This document shows, one piece after another, positions 31,664-43,270 of a DNA stretch of 64,000 nucleotides. Positions within the stretch are counted from its first letter, which is position 1. Every line of letters begins with the position of its first letter. The translations under genes and the position numbers were made by a program. Source of the DNA: Calycina herbarum (taxonomy: Eukaryota > Ascomycota > Leotiomycetes > Helotiales > Pezizellaceae); assembly GCA_001414485.1 (NCBI GenBank), contig LLEY01000048.1, positions 186,001-250,000 of the forward strand, written 5' to 3'. The notes beneath the pieces were generated by a model. The model was not told the DNA's origin. It was given only the letters and a program-made list of their open reading frames with translations, and ran no database searches.

Positions 31664-32800
31664 ATGGAACCGCTACTCTCCGTTTGTCAATCGGCCGCTA
31701 CCTCACCCACAATGCCCCCTTGCACCGAAAGCGCTGCTCCGGTCTTCCACCTGTTTAGCAAGCTTCCTATTGAGCTTCAAAACGAGATCTGGTATCATGC
31801 AATGGACGAAGTTGGCCCACGTGTTGTGGAATTTCGCGTCGGTTTCTACTGCGACGTCAACGGGGTCGCAATCGAAGTTCTCGACGACAAACATCAACGA
31901 TATCCGACTCCCGACGAGATCTTGAATGCGGACGTGAACCCTGAGCAGATAACTGAAATCGAAGGAAACCCCATCTGGGCACCTCAATTTACCTCATCCT
32001 GCGCAATCCCTGTCTTTCTTCATACCACACAAGGTTCTCGCAAGTGTGCTTTGGAAAGATGGGAACTATCGTTCGCACAAGGTAGCCAACCGCCGAAGGT
32101 CTTTTTCGACTTTGAAGTCGACATTCTGGTATGTTGAACCCTCCTTTCTTTCGTTCAAAATCCACCCGCGTCCTTTGTCTAGTTGCGAGAATCATAAGAC
32201 TTTCATTGTCAGAATAGCTTGTGTGTAACCTTTCAAGAGCGCAGCAGATGATGACCTGTAGATTCTTGATACGCGTCTCGAGGCTGCCAAAGCATTTATT
32301 TCTGAGATTGACCCAAGTTCTCTCCACAACCTTCAGCGTGTCGCCGTTAAGCCACATCGCAGATTCTCTGTGGACTACGCGCAGTTTGGAACCCCTATGA
32401 ACCCTCTTCCCGAATCGACTATGAAATCAATGTTGGAGGAGATGCACGAAAGCTTCCCCTGATCCGCGATGTTTGGTTGATTATCGAGGAAGCTGATATG
32501 GAAGAGATCAAGAGTGAAGCCAATGACGGGCTTGGTACCTCAATCGTATTGACACCGGCCTCTGTATTATCGGCTCCACTCCCACTTGTTGAGGAGATTA
32601 GAACACTTGGGACATATCATTGCGTGGACTTTCTTTCGACATTCAAAATATTCTGTTCCGAATTGACGCGCGATATGGCGTGGGAAGCGATGAATAACAT
32701 GATAGAGACTATCCGCGCGGGCAAACATTGCAACCACGGGGAACCAGCCCTGTTGCCTGTTGTTGATATCAAAACTGTCAGATATCAACGGGCGTCTTGA
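31664..32800 (+). pseudogene. 2EXR domain protein with a frameshift
   Basis: Exon 1 (31664-32128) has the 2EXR opening FHLFSKLPIELQNEIWYHAM. The intron begins GTATGT at 32129 and most simply ends at CTGTAG (32260). The next part reads ILDTRLEAAKAFISEIDPSS then LQRVAVKPHRRFSVDYAQFG. At the C run 32392-32395 the coding sense moves to another frame (YEPSSRIDYEINVGGDARKL), and it continues to 32800 (GEPALLPVVDIKTVRYQRAS). One base is missing in the C run relative to a continuous reading. It is either a young pseudogene or a sequence error. The start at 31664 and the Met at MPPCTESAAP are both possible. Confidence 0.6.
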
Positions 32801-33896
32801 GACGTCTGAAACAGCAAATACTCCCAACTTGTGTCGGAATTTCAAAGGCAGAAGCTAACCTACCTACATAATCGACAACTTCACTAGGCACACTTTCGGG
32901 TTTTAGTTTACGGGTGGTAGAATGGGGCTTGTATCATTGCTTTTGGAGGTCTTTCTCGCGATTCTTCCTGAAAGAGCAACATTTCACCTCACGTGCTTCT
33001 CACAATTGACCGGCGGGTGGTGCTGGAATATTTCTCATGGCCGCAGATTTATTGTGTCAGCAAAAGCGAGATCACTACTATGTGTTTCAAAAAATGGCTC
33101 ACAGGGATTTGTTCATGTATTTTCTCCAAAGATTGCTTCGAATGTCCATCCGGTTTGTATTTGGCTTCCTAACATTGCGTGGGGGATGGCACTATTTTCG
33201 TAACAGAAATATTGAAGCAATTGACAAGATTTCTAAAGCCTTATAGTTGCTGGATGTTATTGACGTGACATGGACCGAATCCAACTAATAAATCATGCCA
33301 ATCATCTTTCTACGCATACTTGCTTAATTGTTAAAATAGCACCAAGAAGTCAAAGCTGTTTGACTGAAACATAAATACGGGTATAATTGGAAATACCCAA
33401 ACCCTAAGCATTTCCTGTCTTGACCGAAATTTGTCTACATCATCTTCTTCATTTTTTACGCACCATTGCACCGGTGATGTCTCCCCTTTCGAGATGCAAC
33501 CTACAGGCTGAAATTTAATTCAACTGTCCAATCGGCTAGATTGAACGAATAAGTTTCACAATTTATTGACATTTTTGCGAGTTTGAACAATAGCCTGTAG
33601 GAAAAGTCGTGCTTAAGTTGCAGGGCAGAACCAGGTTTACAAGGTCGCTGCGGGGTCGGCACCCCCCAACGCTCCTTGGAATTAAGACGTAACATTGCAT
33701 GGAGACATCCTTTTTAGGGATATGATTGCGGGGAAATCTCATATATATTACCCCTGTCAATTTCTCGGGAAGTGAGGTTGGCATGTGCGGGAGGGCAGGC
33801 TGAGATACCAAAACGAGTTTATAAATACTTTGAGCTCTGCCTTTTCATCCCATCTTGAAGCACCGGGTTTTGAGTAACAACTCCATCATTCTCGAA
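32801..33896. other. Intergenic, no gene seen
   Basis: About 1.1 kb without a convincing frame. It includes the promoter of the esterase gene. Confidence 0.4.
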
Positions 33897-34895
33897 ATGG
33901 TTTGTTTCACTACTTTCATGGGGATTTTCATTCTTGGGGGAGCGGCATCAATGAGTCTTCCTTGTAAGCGAACCATGATGGAAGTTATGTGAGATGAAAA
34001 GCTGATGCATATGGCCATAGGTAGCGGAGCTGATTGCAGCCTCTCCGACAGAATAACTGGTACGCAAAAATTAGGAACCAAAATGATTTCGAGAGCATCA
34101 GGAATATCCGCGGGTTGCGGGAAAAACACAACATCAACCTCAGGAACCAAAACAATGACAGTCAATGGAAAAATCAGAGACTACACCTTACGTATTCCCG
34201 TCGGGTACGACGGCAATAGACCATACAAGTTAATATTCGCCCTCCATTGGCTCACCGGAACCATGAGCGACGTCTCAACCGGTGGAATAAGCGGGCAAGC
34301 ATGGGCATACTACGGTCTCCAAGACAGAGCAGCCGAATCAGCAATCTTCATCGCACCCCAGGGCTTAAACAACGGCTGGGCAAATACTGGAGGAGAAGAC
34401 ATCACGTTCATCGATCAAATGCGTACAACCATCGAAAACGACTTCTGCATCGACCAAACCCAACGTTTCTCAGTCGGTTTCTCATATGGAGCAGCGATGT
34501 CATATTCCCTCGCCTGTTCAAGAGGAAAGGATTTCCGTGCCGTCGCTGCACTTTCCGGGGGTTTACTTAGTGGTTGTGAGGGCGGGAATGATTCCGTTGC
34601 GTACTTGGGAATTCATGGTGTTAGTGATCCTGTTTTGCCTATTGCTATGGGGAGAGAATTGAGGGAGAGGTTTGTGAGGAATAATGGGTGTACGAATACC
34701 ACGACGCCGGAACCAGCTGTTGGGAGTGGAACGCATATAAAGACTAGCTATGAGGGGTGTAAGAGTGGGTTTCCGGTTACGTGGATTGCGTTTGATGGGG
34801 GGCATTCGCCTATTCCTGTTGATGGGGGATTGGATGATGGGAAGAAGAGTTGGACACCTGAGGAGATTTGGAAGTTCTTTTCTCAGTTCGGCTAA
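33897..34895 (+). CDS. Secreted feruloyl-esterase-like enzyme (CE1 type)
   Basis: Exons are 33897-33963 and 34021-34895; 313 residues. Exon 1 encodes the signal peptide MVCFTTFMGIFILGGAASMS; the 57-bp intron (GTAAGC to ATAG) joins SLP to CSGADCSL. The mature protein has SAGCGKN, the strand RDYTLRIPVGYD, YKLIFALHWLTGTMSDV (oxyanion region), the nucleophile motif VGFSYGAAMS (catalytic Ser), GVSDPVLP (likely Asp) and FDGGHSP (likely His). These are features of fungal feruloyl esterase B/C and PHB-depolymerase-like CE1 enzymes. It probably releases ferulate from plant cell-wall arabinoxylan outside the cell. Confidence 0.82.
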
Positions 34896-35267
34896 CCATA
34901 AGATGTGTGCTTTGAAGGGGAGGGGGTTTTGTATTAGTTTTGGGTGGGAATGAGGTGGTGTAGTTAGAACATCTTTTTCTACAATTGAAATAAGCGAGCA
35001 GGCCATGTTTCACTTCTTTTTATATCTAAGTTGAGATAGCAGACCAATGTTGAGGTAAGAGTACTAGGTAAGAAACATGGTATAACTACTGAATTGACAA
35101 AATTATCTAACAATTTTAAGGTAATTACAGAAAATGAAAACTTAAAAGTTGCAAAGAGACTAAGGGTAAGTAAAATTCTATCTTCCTAAGTTTAAAGTTC
35201 CTAATCACCCTACTTTAGTATGTTTAGTTACTTGGGTAATACTGAAGATCAAGTCCGATGTCACATA
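34896..35267. other. Convergent intergenic region
   Basis: 3' regions of the esterase and SprT genes. AT-rich, no gene. Confidence 0.35.
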
Positions 35268-36200
35268 TCATGTCTTAAATATGGTAAGACAAATTGCCGA
35301 TCCCCTGATCACACTCAGTACGCTCTCATCCGCGTTCCCACCCCACTCACGGCGCCGACTAGCGGCCATAGCCGACCGAATAATCTCCTCGACCTTCCTT
35401 CTACTAACTCCCCAACTCTGCAACCATTTTTCCTCGGGAATGGGAATCTTCCATCCCATCACCTCCGAAGCAACCTCTGGCAAAACTCCTACATCAACAT
35501 CCAGTCCCAACATTCTCTTGCTTTTTATCGAAGCTTCGACCTGACTCGCGATATCCAGCCATACTTTCCCATGCCCAGAGTGTCCCATTATCTCAAAGCT
35601 CTTATCATTTTGACATGCCTGACAACCGTATAAACATATCAGAGCATGTATCATCTCATGGACTAAGGTGCCTAGTAGTGTCCTGATGATCTTTGATGGG
35701 GCAAGTCTGGATTCAGTGTGTGAGTACAGAATAATCAGTTTCGAGTTCGGTTTTCTGGGGTGAGGACATGTAAATCCCATTAATCCTGATTCGTCGTGAG
35801 GCTTAGGTGATATCTTGATCTCCAGACGACCGCTATGTAGAAGCGAGTTTGCGAAGAAAAGCGAATCGAAGAGGTGAGCATATCGAGCTAGGAAGGGTTG
35901 CAATTCTTCTACTGTGTGGTTTGCTTGGTTAGAGAAGCGGTCTAGTCTGTAATCGGGATAGGTATGGTAGATTTCGAGAGCTTGCTTTTGAAGTGGTGTT
36001 AGGTCTGGTAGCCGTAAAGTGCAGAGCTTGCGGACTTCTTCGGCTATATGAGCTGCTTTGTAGGCATCACGGTGGAAAGTTATGTTTGGCTCGCCTGCTA
36101 GGATTTCCGCTGTAGGAAATCTTCTATGCTTGTGGTCGTTTGAGTGATTGGCATATGGCTGGATTATCCCACGAGGGGCCATGAATCCTGGCGGGGACAT
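35268..36200 (-). CDS. SprT-like zinc metalloprotease domain protein
   Basis: 310 residues, single exon, ATG at 36200. The SprT-like domain covers about residues 100-230: a helical lead (HLFDSLFFANSLL), a strand GRLEIKISPK, then the zinc site LVHEMIHALICLYGC (HExxH, two His and catalytic Glu) and a third likely ligand in MGHSGHGKVWLDIA. The family includes SPRTN/Wss1-type DNA-protein crosslink proteases, but this is the fungal short form with no visible PIP or ubiquitin-binding motif; role unproven. The C-terminal third is basic and helical (RRKVEEIIRSAMAASRRR). Confidence 0.8.
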   Translation of the reverse strand: MSPPGFMAPRGIIQPYANHSNDHKHRRFPTAEILAGEPNITFHRDAYKAAHIAEEVRKLCTLRLPDLTPLQKQALEIYHTYPDYRLDRFSNQANHTVEELQPFLARYAHLFDSLFFANSLLHSGRLEIKISPKPHDESGLMGFTCPHPRKPNSKLIILYSHTESRLAPSKIIRTLLGTLVHEMIHALICLYGCQACQNDKSFEIMGHSGHGKVWLDIASQVEASIKSKRMLGLDVDVGVLPEVASEVMGWKIPIPEEKWLQSWGVSRRKVEEIIRSAMAASRRREWGGNADESVLSVIRGSAICLTIFKT

Positions 36201-37434
36201 TGTGAGCGTGAAATATGAAGTTAAATTAGCCAGATATTAGAAGCAAAGTAATAGAAGAGTACTGGGTTATCACTTTAAATACATTCCACTTATCTAGGCT
36301 CTGATTGGCTTATATTCGAAAGGGAATGAATTGATTGTGATAGTTCAGAACAGTGACACGGCAGAGAACTATGGGATTCAACAGTGCTTCATAGCTTTCC
36401 ATTCACCGGTCTACTTCGCCCCAGGGAACAATCATGATTTCCTCACAGCCTGATAACTAGTCCTTTTCTCGCATGGAACTCTAAACACAAAATTCCTGTA
36501 ATGTTTATTTTAGGCACATGGCTTCATCACCCATTCAAGTTTCAAACCCAGTAGAAACCACTTCGTTGGGATCAACACGCAAATGTGTTCAGATTTTCAT
36601 AGTGAATAAGCTAAATACAGTCTTGAACTTCTTCGGTTAACCTTCCTTGTGAGTTATGCGAAGCGGAAAAGATTACACGCAATCTCACAACTTCTCATTA
36701 TCGTGATAGTTTACTTCTTTTGAAGATTGCCGGTAAGTAACAACTGAATAATACAAGACGAGAAGAAGCAAAATAAGTCCGAGAACAATACGAATTTCAT
36801 ACGAAGATACAAGAAAGAATTCTTTCTTCCCCCACTCTTCCGAAAAAGTCACCCAAGGTACATCACTTACCCACCCTCCACTTACCGTACCAAGCCTCAC
36901 AACGCATCATCAAACTTCCCCTCAATCTCCCCCGCAGTTTACCCCAGAGCACGTGGAGCCGAGGAGGCCGTTTCCAGGGATTCCCATGGCTTCCCCATGA
37001 ATTGCCCGAAAATGGGGTGTTCTCCGTGTTCGTCCACTAGTTCTCGTCCACCTTGAACACTTCAACACCTTGAAGACATGAACATTCGGTCCTTTGCCTC
37101 TTTTTCTCTAGGGCCTGTGATGGTTATCGCTATTATTTCACCCGAGAGATGAGGGTCTTCTTTCGATGGTAGCGCGGGAGATTCCGTTCATCTGGGATGA
37201 TACTAGTAACTTGAGATGAAAACTTAATGTTTGTCGTAAGATTTACACCTGTTTAGTAGCTCAATTGGCTTGGGAGATGACGATGCGCGGCATACGAAAT
37301 GTGGAGTCTGGGGAAGCTACTTCTTTAAATAAGGGAGGCTATACTTCTTCTCTGACGTCGTTGGTTGTCTGCTTCTTATTCATTTTCGAGGTCCAAAACT
37401 ACCTCGACAGAACACAATTTTCCACTCGCCCACA
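36201..37434. other. Intergenic; possible small membrane ORF at 36685-36900 (-)
   Basis: Mostly non-coding. On the minus strand 36900-36685 is open without an ATG at its start and has one strong membrane span (VLGLILLLLVLYYSVV). It could be the last exon of a spliced gene, but I cannot build one. The rest is promoter of the GH78 gene. Confidence 0.3.
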
Positions 37435-39539
37435 ATGGCACCTATTTTGTGTCTTCTTTCACTTTTGACTTCAGTTAGTTATGCCGTCTCAGAAGTCCCA
37501 TACAGCCAATACATCCTCGCACCTTCATCTCGAACAGTCTACCCAGCCTCAGTCCACCAAGTCAATGGCTCAGTAACCAACGGTGAATCGCTCATTGGAG
37601 GCCCAAATGGTACTGCATCATTCAACGGTATTTCTTCAATAACATTCGATTACGCCAAGAACATTGCGGGAGTGGTCTCTGTCACAGTTGGAGCTTCATC
37701 TTCTCCAGATGCCGTTCTAGGACTAACATATACGGAATCCAGTCTATGGATTAATGGACAAGGAAGTGACGCCACTGCTGATGCCGGTCTCGATGAGGTT
37801 CTTTGGTTGCCTGTTGGAGAGGGACCGGGGACTTATACTGTGGAGAGGTTTCATGAGAGGGGTGGATTTAGGTATCTGAGTGTGGTTTCAAATAGTTCGG
37901 CGACGATTGAGGTTACGGCTGTTAGCACTTATTATACAGCGGCTCCGGTGCAGGATTTGAGAGGGTATGCTGGATGGTTTCATAGTAATGATGAGTTGTT
38001 GAATCGGATTTGGTATGCCGGTAAGTACTCTCATCTTCAAATTGGACTGAATGAAGGCAATGGACTAACACTTAATAGGTGCCTACACGAATCAGCTTTG
38101 TGCAATTGATCCAAAATGGGGAAATGCCCTCGTTCATCTTGGAACAATCACAAAAGATATGAATATCTCCCTCCCTGACACTGTAACTTGGTACAACAAT
38201 GCCACAATCACCGAAGGAAGAACTACTGTGACCGACGGGGCAAAACGTGATCGAGAAGTTTGGCCTGGAGATATGGCCATCGCACTTCCTAGTATTTTTG
38301 TCAGCACAAATGATTATGAATCCTCCAAGAATGCGCTTACATCTCTCCTCGCTCTTCAAAATGCCACCACTGGACTGATGCCTTATGCTGGATATCCCTT
38401 CAGCTCTCTTGGAATAGTGAGCTTCACATACCACTTGTACAGTTTGATTGGAATATCTTACTATTACCAATATTTCGGAGATCTGGAGTATCTCAAGGGC
38501 CACTGGGGAAATTTCACCGCAGGACTCGAGTGGTCGCTCGGCTTTATCGACGAAACTGGCCTGATGAATGTAACCTCAGACGCAGATTGGTTACGCGTAG
38601 GAATGGGCGGACATGTAAACACTCCCTTCATTTTCCCAAGAATACTCAAACTAACAAGCCAAACAGAATATCGAGGCTAACGCAATCCTCTACTACACCA
38701 TAAACGAAGGCTTAAAACTAGCCGCAGTCCTTAACGATACAACGTCAACCATATCATGGGCCCCCAAGGCAGTAGCAATAAAAGAAGCCGTGAACAGCCT
38801 CCTCTGGAACCCGACAACAAACCTCTTCACCGATAACGAAACCACAACTCTCTCGCCCCAAGATGGAAATTCCTGGGCCGTAAAAGCAAACCTGACACTT
38901 TCATCCGACCAAAGTGCTGCCATAACTACAGCCCTAAAAGCGCGATGGGGAACATACGGTGCACCAGCCCCTGAAGCAGGATCCCCATTAACAATATCTC
39001 CATTTATCGGATCCTTCGAATTAGAAGCCCATTTCATCGGTGCCGAAACGCAAGATGCGCTCGATTTAATCCGTACCCAATGGGGTTTCATGCTCAACGA
39101 TCCACGTATGACGAATTCAACATTCATGGAAGGATACGCGGCAGATGGATCATTGCATTATGCTCCATACAACAATGACCCCAGAGTCTCGCATGCTCAT
39201 GGTTGGAGCACTGGTCCTACAAGCTTGATGAGTTTTTACGTTGCTGGTATCCATTTGGAAAGTAGTATTGGACAGACGTGGTCTATCAGACCGATGCTGG
39301 GTGATTTGACGGAGGTTGATGCCGGATTTTCCACACCGCTTGGGGGATTTTCTAATAAGGTGTCTGTGGATGAAAGTGGGAAGATTGATGAGATGAGTTT
39401 CAGTACACCGGAGGGTACTGCGGGTAGTGTGTCTTTGCCAGGTGTTGAAGGAGAGTTGATCTCAGCTACTGAGACTGTGAAGCTTGTCGATGGAGAGGCC
39501 TCGGGTTTAGTAGGTGGAAAATGGACATTGAAGGTGTAA
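37435..39539 (+). CDS. Secreted alpha-L-rhamnosidase, GH78
   Basis: Exons are 37435-38020, 38079-38614 and 38667-39539 (introns 58 and 52 bp); 664 residues. Signal peptide MAPILCLLSLLTSVSYA. An N-terminal beta-sandwich part (37-200) leads to LLNRIWYAGAYTNQL and the six-hairpin (alpha/alpha)6 domain. The GH78 catalytic-region motif is VTDGAKRDREVWPGDMAIAL, where family members have DGxKRDRxxWxGD. DWLRVGMGGH and the late EGYAADGSLHYAPY and SHAHGWSTGPTSLM motifs also fit. There are many NxS/T sites. It should remove terminal rhamnose from plant pectin or flavonoid glycosides. Typical of fungal secreted GH78. Confidence 0.8.
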
Positions 39540-40066
39540 TTAGCCCACTGCCAATATTCGAGTATCGATTTTAAGGAAACTTCATGCGTTGACTTTGCCC
39601 TCGTGGCTTACGAGAAAGTTGATACTGTAGCAATTGAGAACCATCAAATTTAATCAGCTCTAGTAACTTTCTTCAACTAATCTGAATTGTTCTCACAAAA
39701 CAGATTTAATGAAAATTGCTCAGAGGTAAAACAATGACAAAGACGCGAAAACACCTACATCGTAGAAAAAGCAGCAACGAATTACGTCACTCGAACGCCT
39801 CATACTGGTCTACTAAAAACAGTACTAGCAAGACACAGCTAAAGAACAGAATTTTCCTCAAAAGAGCCAAGTAAAAAGCAGCGTATAAAAACACAAAATA
39901 TAATTAACAGCAGGAATTACCCTACTAGACAGCCACAAATAAAAAAACATAAATATCTCTCAAACTCTCCCCCCCCCCCCCCCCCTTTTGAATCCTTTTT
40001 CACAAGTTTCAACATCAAAAAATCCACTCCACCATCATACGCTGAAATCATCTAATCCAAGCTACC
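39540..40066. other. Intergenic, first block of the small zinc-ribbon array
   Basis: No gene. From about 39755 the sequence resembles the upstream parts of the later units (gcagcaacg, tcgctcg words). Confidence 0.35.
39969..39985 (+). repeat. Poly-C tract (17 C)
   Basis: Seventeen consecutive C; similar runs of 12 C at 54719-54730 and 10 G at 25125-25134. Length uncertain if assembled from short reads. Confidence 0.6.
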
Positions 40067-40229
40067 ATGTATTCCTTCTCATCAACCAAGGTAAAAGCAC
40101 TAGCCCGAAAAGCTAGAGCCTCTGGCCCTAGGGAAATGGGTACGCTGCCCAGTCTGTGGACCCGTCATCGTAGTAGGCAGTAGTCATATCTGTTCGAAGT
40201 GCGGTAGGTGGCGTATCCCTACGGAGTAG
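40067..40229 (+). pseudogene. Small basic/zinc-ribbon ORF, unit A (frameshifted)
   Basis: Starts MYSFSSTKVKALARKARASG, like unit B. A +1 shift at about 40125-40135 leads to the frame KWVRCPVCGPVIVV and SSHICSKCGRWRIPTE, a CxxC..CxxC zinc ribbon. About 54 codons in all. Not recognised as a known family. Confidence 0.45.
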
Positions 40230-40817
40230 ATCAAATAACCCTCGTATAGACTTCTCTCTTCTCCTACGTAAACCCATTCCCTACTCAAAATCTTAATGTT
40301 TTCCCCTGATATATCTGAAACTCTTCTTACAAGATCGTGATAAAGACATAAAATAAAAATGTCGCAATATAAAAATCCCAAATAAAGAATAAGATTCGTG
40401 TTCTAAGCCAATTTCAAGCAGGTTTCTTCAACTATTCTAAATATAGCAGGGCTTTTAGTAAAACTGTTCCAAAGAAAGATTGTTTGGATGTGTCCCTTCC
40501 ATGGCATGTCCCTGGGTTCCTGTGGCTGGTGTTTCGGGGGCTGTCACGCGCGAGTACATTTCCCCCCGAACAAAACTGTAGCAATGAAATCGCGTTTCTT
40601 GAACTGCATTATAATAGCACAATTAGGACGAACACATTTCCAAGAACCTAAAAACAGTATCTAAATACTAAGAAAAGACGTAACAAAATCAATACCCTCT
40701 AAACAGCTACAAAAAGAAAACCACAAGCACATCTCAAGAGCCAACTTTATTCCGCTTATTTTCTCCACTCTCCCCGACATACAAAACCATCTACTCAAAA
40801 AGCAACACGCTTAAACC

Positions 40818-41024
40818 ATGTATCTCTCCACCCTAGCCCTTACTAAAGCCAAAGCTCTAGCTCGCAAAGTCAGAGAAAAGGTGAAAACTCCAGCAGAAGA
40901 ACCACAAGAAAGACTACGTTGTCAAGCTTACGGACTTTCATGGGTTGATAACAAAAGAAATTGTCCGTACTGTGGTTCTTGTTATGTATATAATGAGGGT
41001 AACTTCGAACGGGGGTACTGCTGA
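40818..41024 (+). CDS. Small basic/zinc-ribbon protein, unit B
   Basis: 68 residues: MYLSTLALTKAKALARKVRE (basic helix), a short linker, then LRCQAYGLSWVDNKRNCPYC and a final GYC. The C-x2-C knuckle matches unit A, but the second CxxC is cut short by TGA directly after the last Cys; in unit A the corresponding place reads CSKCG. It may be expressed, or may also be decaying. A pyrimidine-rich leader precedes the ATG. Function unknown; small zinc-ribbon proteins are often nucleic-acid or protein binding, which is inference. Confidence 0.45.
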   Translation: MYLSTLALTKAKALARKVREKVKTPAEEPQERLRCQAYGLSWVDNKRNCPYCGSCYVYNEGNFERGYC

Positions 41025-41779
41025 GTAAAGATAATATAACCCAAACAATTATATTTAGACATGGGATGTGGGAGAGAATAAGTTTGCTCTCAAAAGAGAA
41101 GAATTGGTGAAGAGAGTGCTCTCTCCATCTCAAATCAAAAGAAAGTACAAGTAATACTATAGAATATATTCGAAAAACTCCATGTCAAGTAGTGATAAAG
41201 AAACAAATTTGGGATATCTGCAGCTCAAACACCAGGTGTCAAAACTCGTAAGGTGAGCAAGTAAAGACACACCGAAAGAATAGTAAATGATTTAATAACA
41301 TCCCAGAATAAGCCTAGCGAATGTAAAAACCAGAGTGCCGCCGAATATATCTATATGTTTGAAATCTTGTTATTATGTTGGCAATTGGGATGAGAGTAAA
41401 TAATCACATTTAGTAGAGTTTTCGCATAAGTCCTGTGGAAGGAAAATTAAGACAGTTCGCTAACGAGTCTCTGGCGAGCGGTGATATACATGTATCGCTA
41501 AAAACGCAGCAACGGAATCTCGTCGCTCGTCCGCTAGTATAATTTATAGGTGACAGAGACAAGTTCTCTAAATATCCCTCAAGCATGCTAAAAAGAACGT
41601 GGCGTAAAAACATAGAAAACAAGACCTCACAAACAATAATTAAATTTCAACAAATAATAACAAAATAAACACTCTTCCAAGCAGTTACAATTAAAAAAAA
41701 TTACAAGTACAATCCTTAAAAAAAACCCTCCTGAATTCTCTTCTTCGCCATTAATCTCCAAACCACAGCCTCTATACAA

Positions 41780-41850
41780 TCATCCTGCATTTCAACCTAG
41801 CCACAAAGCTTATCACCAAAGCCAAAGATCTAGCTTGAAGAGCACGTAAA
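41780..41850 (+). pseudogene. Small zinc-ribbon ORF relic, unit C
   Basis: HFNLATKLITKAKDLA, then TGA, then RARKAR in one frame. This is the basic N-terminal helix of the same family without an ATG (ctgcat) and with a stop. Its upstream region (about 41485-41700) matches those of units A and B. Confidence 0.45.
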
Positions 41851-43270
41851 GCCAGAACCAAAATAATCTTTCTAGCCGAAACGTAAACTTGGCATTTATG
41901 ATGTTTAAATCTTAGAAACTGAAGGTTTTACTCTAAGAAGAGATACCTCAATCTTTACACCCCCACCCGTCAATGAAAAATAAATGCACTACCATAAACC
42001 TTAAACACACCCCAGAAGAAACAAACACTAATAATAACAAAATAAAAACTAAAGAAAAACACACCATGTACTACCAATTACTTCCACAAAAAGCGAAGTC
42101 CCCAGAACCCCACCACCAGTCTCGTCCGAAATCATGTCTCCAAGAAACAAAGGACTTATCTACTAACAGTACTAACCACAACAACTCATGCTCTATCACA
42201 CTCTTTATCTTCTTGAAACCTCTCAAACCTGACTCTCAAACCAAACTTCCCAATCCTAGCAATAATACTCCTTGATAAATTAAAGCCCCATGTGAGACTT
42301 CACACTTGAGAAGTGCATACATTTAATACCCCAAGCCAACGTTGTCTCAGGGAACGAGAAAATCACAGAACACTAGAAAACGCAGCGCATCTCGATTTTT
42401 TCCTCTCACTCTCACTCTCATGGATCTGTCGAAGTAAAGGTACAAGCTTGCTCGCCACCCGTCTCCTCGTGGATGATTCCAAATATTTAGGAACGACGAA
42501 AATGAAAATACCAATATCTCAAAGCATGAAAATGTATTTATTTCAAAGGTATCCCGTACGTACTCTGACCAATCATTTCAAAATGCCCCCGCCTCGTAGA
42601 AGAAGAATGTCGTCCAATAAATATTATTCAGATGTACTACACGCAATAGTAGGCACTCTTATACATGTATCCTCCAAAAAAAGAAAGGCAGCAGTGGCAA
42701 GCAACCGAGGCTTTTCTGTCAATAGTACATCACAACCCCCAAGTCCCATCACGCAATGCAATTCCTTTGACAGGTGGGAAGAGCATGGTCCAGGGTTTAT
42801 TCAAGTCATGAGTATAACAATAAGCACTAGTGTTGTTGCGTCTACCAAGTCGCGGCTCTTCTCAGAGCAGCGCACGGGTTTCCTACCTAACCCACTTGGA
42901 CAAAATATTGCGAGGACGATGCGACTGAAAAAAACAGATAAGTATATCTCTGTTGCGAACGCCTAAGGGGTCCGACAAGCTGCGATGCTCAATGAAACAA
43001 GGCGCTTAAGGGATATGCCACTCACTCGAGAAGCATGGTTTGAACCGAACTAACATCCAAAGCACCGGGCAAAACGAGACAAGAGAGTGGTATCGAGACG
43101 GAGGATTCCTATCAGTTAGCCCAAGCAGCATCACGACTTACATGGTAACTTGCAAGATGTTGACTCGTCAACAAAATCTCCACTTTTAGTCTCTTGTCAG
43201 CATTGAATAAATTATAAATACAGTGTGAGGAGGTTGCACCTTTTGGCTATTTCCGAATCCATAGTATCCC
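41851..43270. other. Intergenic, A/C-rich
   Basis: A-rich low-complexity sequence (41970-42080). An open frame of 217 codons (42313-42966, +) has no protein-like composition or family match, and I do not call it. Block 42655-42700 again resembles the unit upstream regions. Confidence 0.3.

Noticed and set aside
37255..37340. tRNA-like stretch (tagtagctcaattggcttggg)
   Set aside because: Only the D-loop-like words match; no acceptor or T-arm pairing can be formed. No tRNA was found anywhere in the window.
42313..42966. 217-codon open frame on the plus strand
   Set aside because: Composition and order look random, no family-like motifs, no start context, and it lies in repeat-derived low-complexity DNA.
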